Origin: an uncultured Clostridia bacterium | GTDB lineage: Bacteria > Bacillota_A > Clostridia > Christensenellales > Aristaeellaceae | Reading direction: 5' to 3' | Assembly (NCBI GenBank): GCA_934645275.1 | Contig: CAKUDW010000144.1 | Location: 1-5,581, forward strand | DNA length: 5,581 bases | In this document: positions 5,010-5,581 of the stretch, one piece after another | Position numbering within the stretch: position 1 is the stretch's first letter | How the letters are laid out: each line of letters starts with the position of its first letter | The notes under the pieces: generated by a model | What the model was told of the DNA's origin: nothing | The model's database searches: none | What the model saw: the letters and a program-made list of their open reading frames with translations, nothing else | Made by a program: the position numbers and the translations under genes

Positions 5010-5581
5010 ATGGCGATTTTAATCCAGAGCATTGCGGCGGACAAGAGCGTCGCAGTCAACGGTGAACAGGCGACGTTCACGGCGGTGATCAAAAATACGT
5101 CGGGTTCTATGGTGAAGAACGTCGCGTTTGAGCTATACGCAACGGACGGTATTGCTTCGGCCGGCGCAGACGCGCTGGCGGCCGTTGGGCCGCAGGGCGT
5201 GAGCGTCGGCGCAAGGAGCGCAAAGACGGTGAGCTTTACGGTTACGCTGAACCTGACGCAGACGTGGATCGCCCGGATGCAGACCCGGCGCGCGGCGATA
5301 TTGACACTGATGGCGTACACCAGCAGCGAGATTGCGCAGCTTGATGTGCCGGACTTTTACCTGCTGGATGCGCGCTATAATCCTCGCATTTCGGAATTTA
5401 CGGTAGAACGCACGTCAGATGAATCCGAACAGGTGAAATCCACGATACGGCTTTCGCTGGCGGCGGGATTGACCGCGGCGCAGCAGGGGCGCATGGCGTT
5501 TTCGCTGAAGGCGGACGCGGCGGATATTCCGTTGAACAGGACGCTGGCACAGCTGCTGACAGGCGTAACAGACGATGCCGG
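5010..5581 (+). CDS. Probable tail accessory protein with beta-sandwich domains (3' truncated)
   Basis: The gene starts at ATG 5010, 6 nt after the hub/fibre stop, and stays open to the window edge (190 complete codons visible). Residues 1 to about 115 have the alternating strand pattern of a CARDB/Ig-like domain: DKSVAVNGEQATFTAVIKNT followed by VKNVAFELYAT and an SAKTVSFTVTL strand. Residues 121-150 contain ARYNPRISEFTVERTSDE and then alternating strands. A P-x-I-x-x-F-x-V-x-R-x-x-x-x-E pattern like this also occurs in DUF859-type siphophage structural proteins, so I suspect a related virion protein, though this is a short match. No signal peptide or membrane segment is visible. Coming straight after the hub/fibre gene, it is likely a tail-tip or fibre accessory, possibly exposed on the virion. 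I do not recognise a specific function, and the rest of the protein lies outside the window. Confidence 0.6.
   Translation, partial: MAILIQSIAADKSVAVNGEQATFTAVIKNTSGSMVKNVAFELYATDGIASAGADALAAVGPQGVSVGARSAKTVSFTVTLNLTQTWIARMQTRRAAILTLMAYTSSEIAQLDVPDFYLLDARYNPRISEFTVERTSDESEQVKSTIRLSLAAGLTAAQQGRMAFSLKADAADIPLNRTLAQLLTGVTDDA

Noticed and set aside
1..5581. Identification of the whole block as a gene transfer agent because of the short tape measure and GTA-type chaperone.
   Set aside because: The hub/fibre protein and DUF6711-like gene look like ordinary Firmicutes siphophage genes, and no terminase, capsid or other diagnostic gene is in the window.

Overview
The window is a compact block of tail structural genes from a siphovirus-type phage or prophage. 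All genes are on the + strand, and gaps or overlaps between them are 14 nt or less. The gene order (tail tube, tail assembly chaperone pair, tape measure, distal-tail-type protein, hub/fibre protein, accessory structural protein) is the standard long non-contractile tail order. No integrase, capsid, lysis or replication gene is visible, so the sequence cannot say whether this is a free phage, a prophage or a domesticated particle. Strong AGGAGG/GGAGG ribosome binding sites and several motifs I associate with phages of gut Firmicutes (the small DUF6711-like protein, the KLA-GSI fibre repeats and the GKNLLD...LQLEEGDT carbohydrate-binding-type domain) suggest a high-GC Clostridia-like host. That assignment is inference.

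Layout: 1-283 is the C-terminal end of a major tail tube protein. 288-587 and 584-922 are a gpG/gpT-type chaperone pair, with the second gene in the -1 frame relative to the first. 909-1694 is an unusually short, alanine-rich tape measure protein. 1711-2067 is a small DUF6711-like tail protein. 2073-5003 is one very large protein that starts as a tail hub and continues into a fibre with a carbohydrate-binding-like module. 5010 to the right edge is the start of a beta-sandwich, probably surface-exposed, structural protein. There is no gene-free stretch longer than 17 nt and no recognisable promoter or terminator, so the block is most simply read as part of one transcript whose ends lie outside the window.

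How the parts should work together: the chaperones coat the tape measure protein and recruit tube subunits, the tape measure sets tube length, the DUF6711-like and hub proteins close the distal end, and the fibre part of the hub protein with the last gene probably contacts the cell surface. The most notable points are the short tape measure (about 39 nm tail by the usual 1.5 Angstrom per residue rule), a possible -1 frameshift site (C TTT TTC) in the chaperone pair, a canonical EF-hand-type calcium loop inside the fibre, and a clear drop in GC content over the receptor-binding module. I see no non-phage system here.
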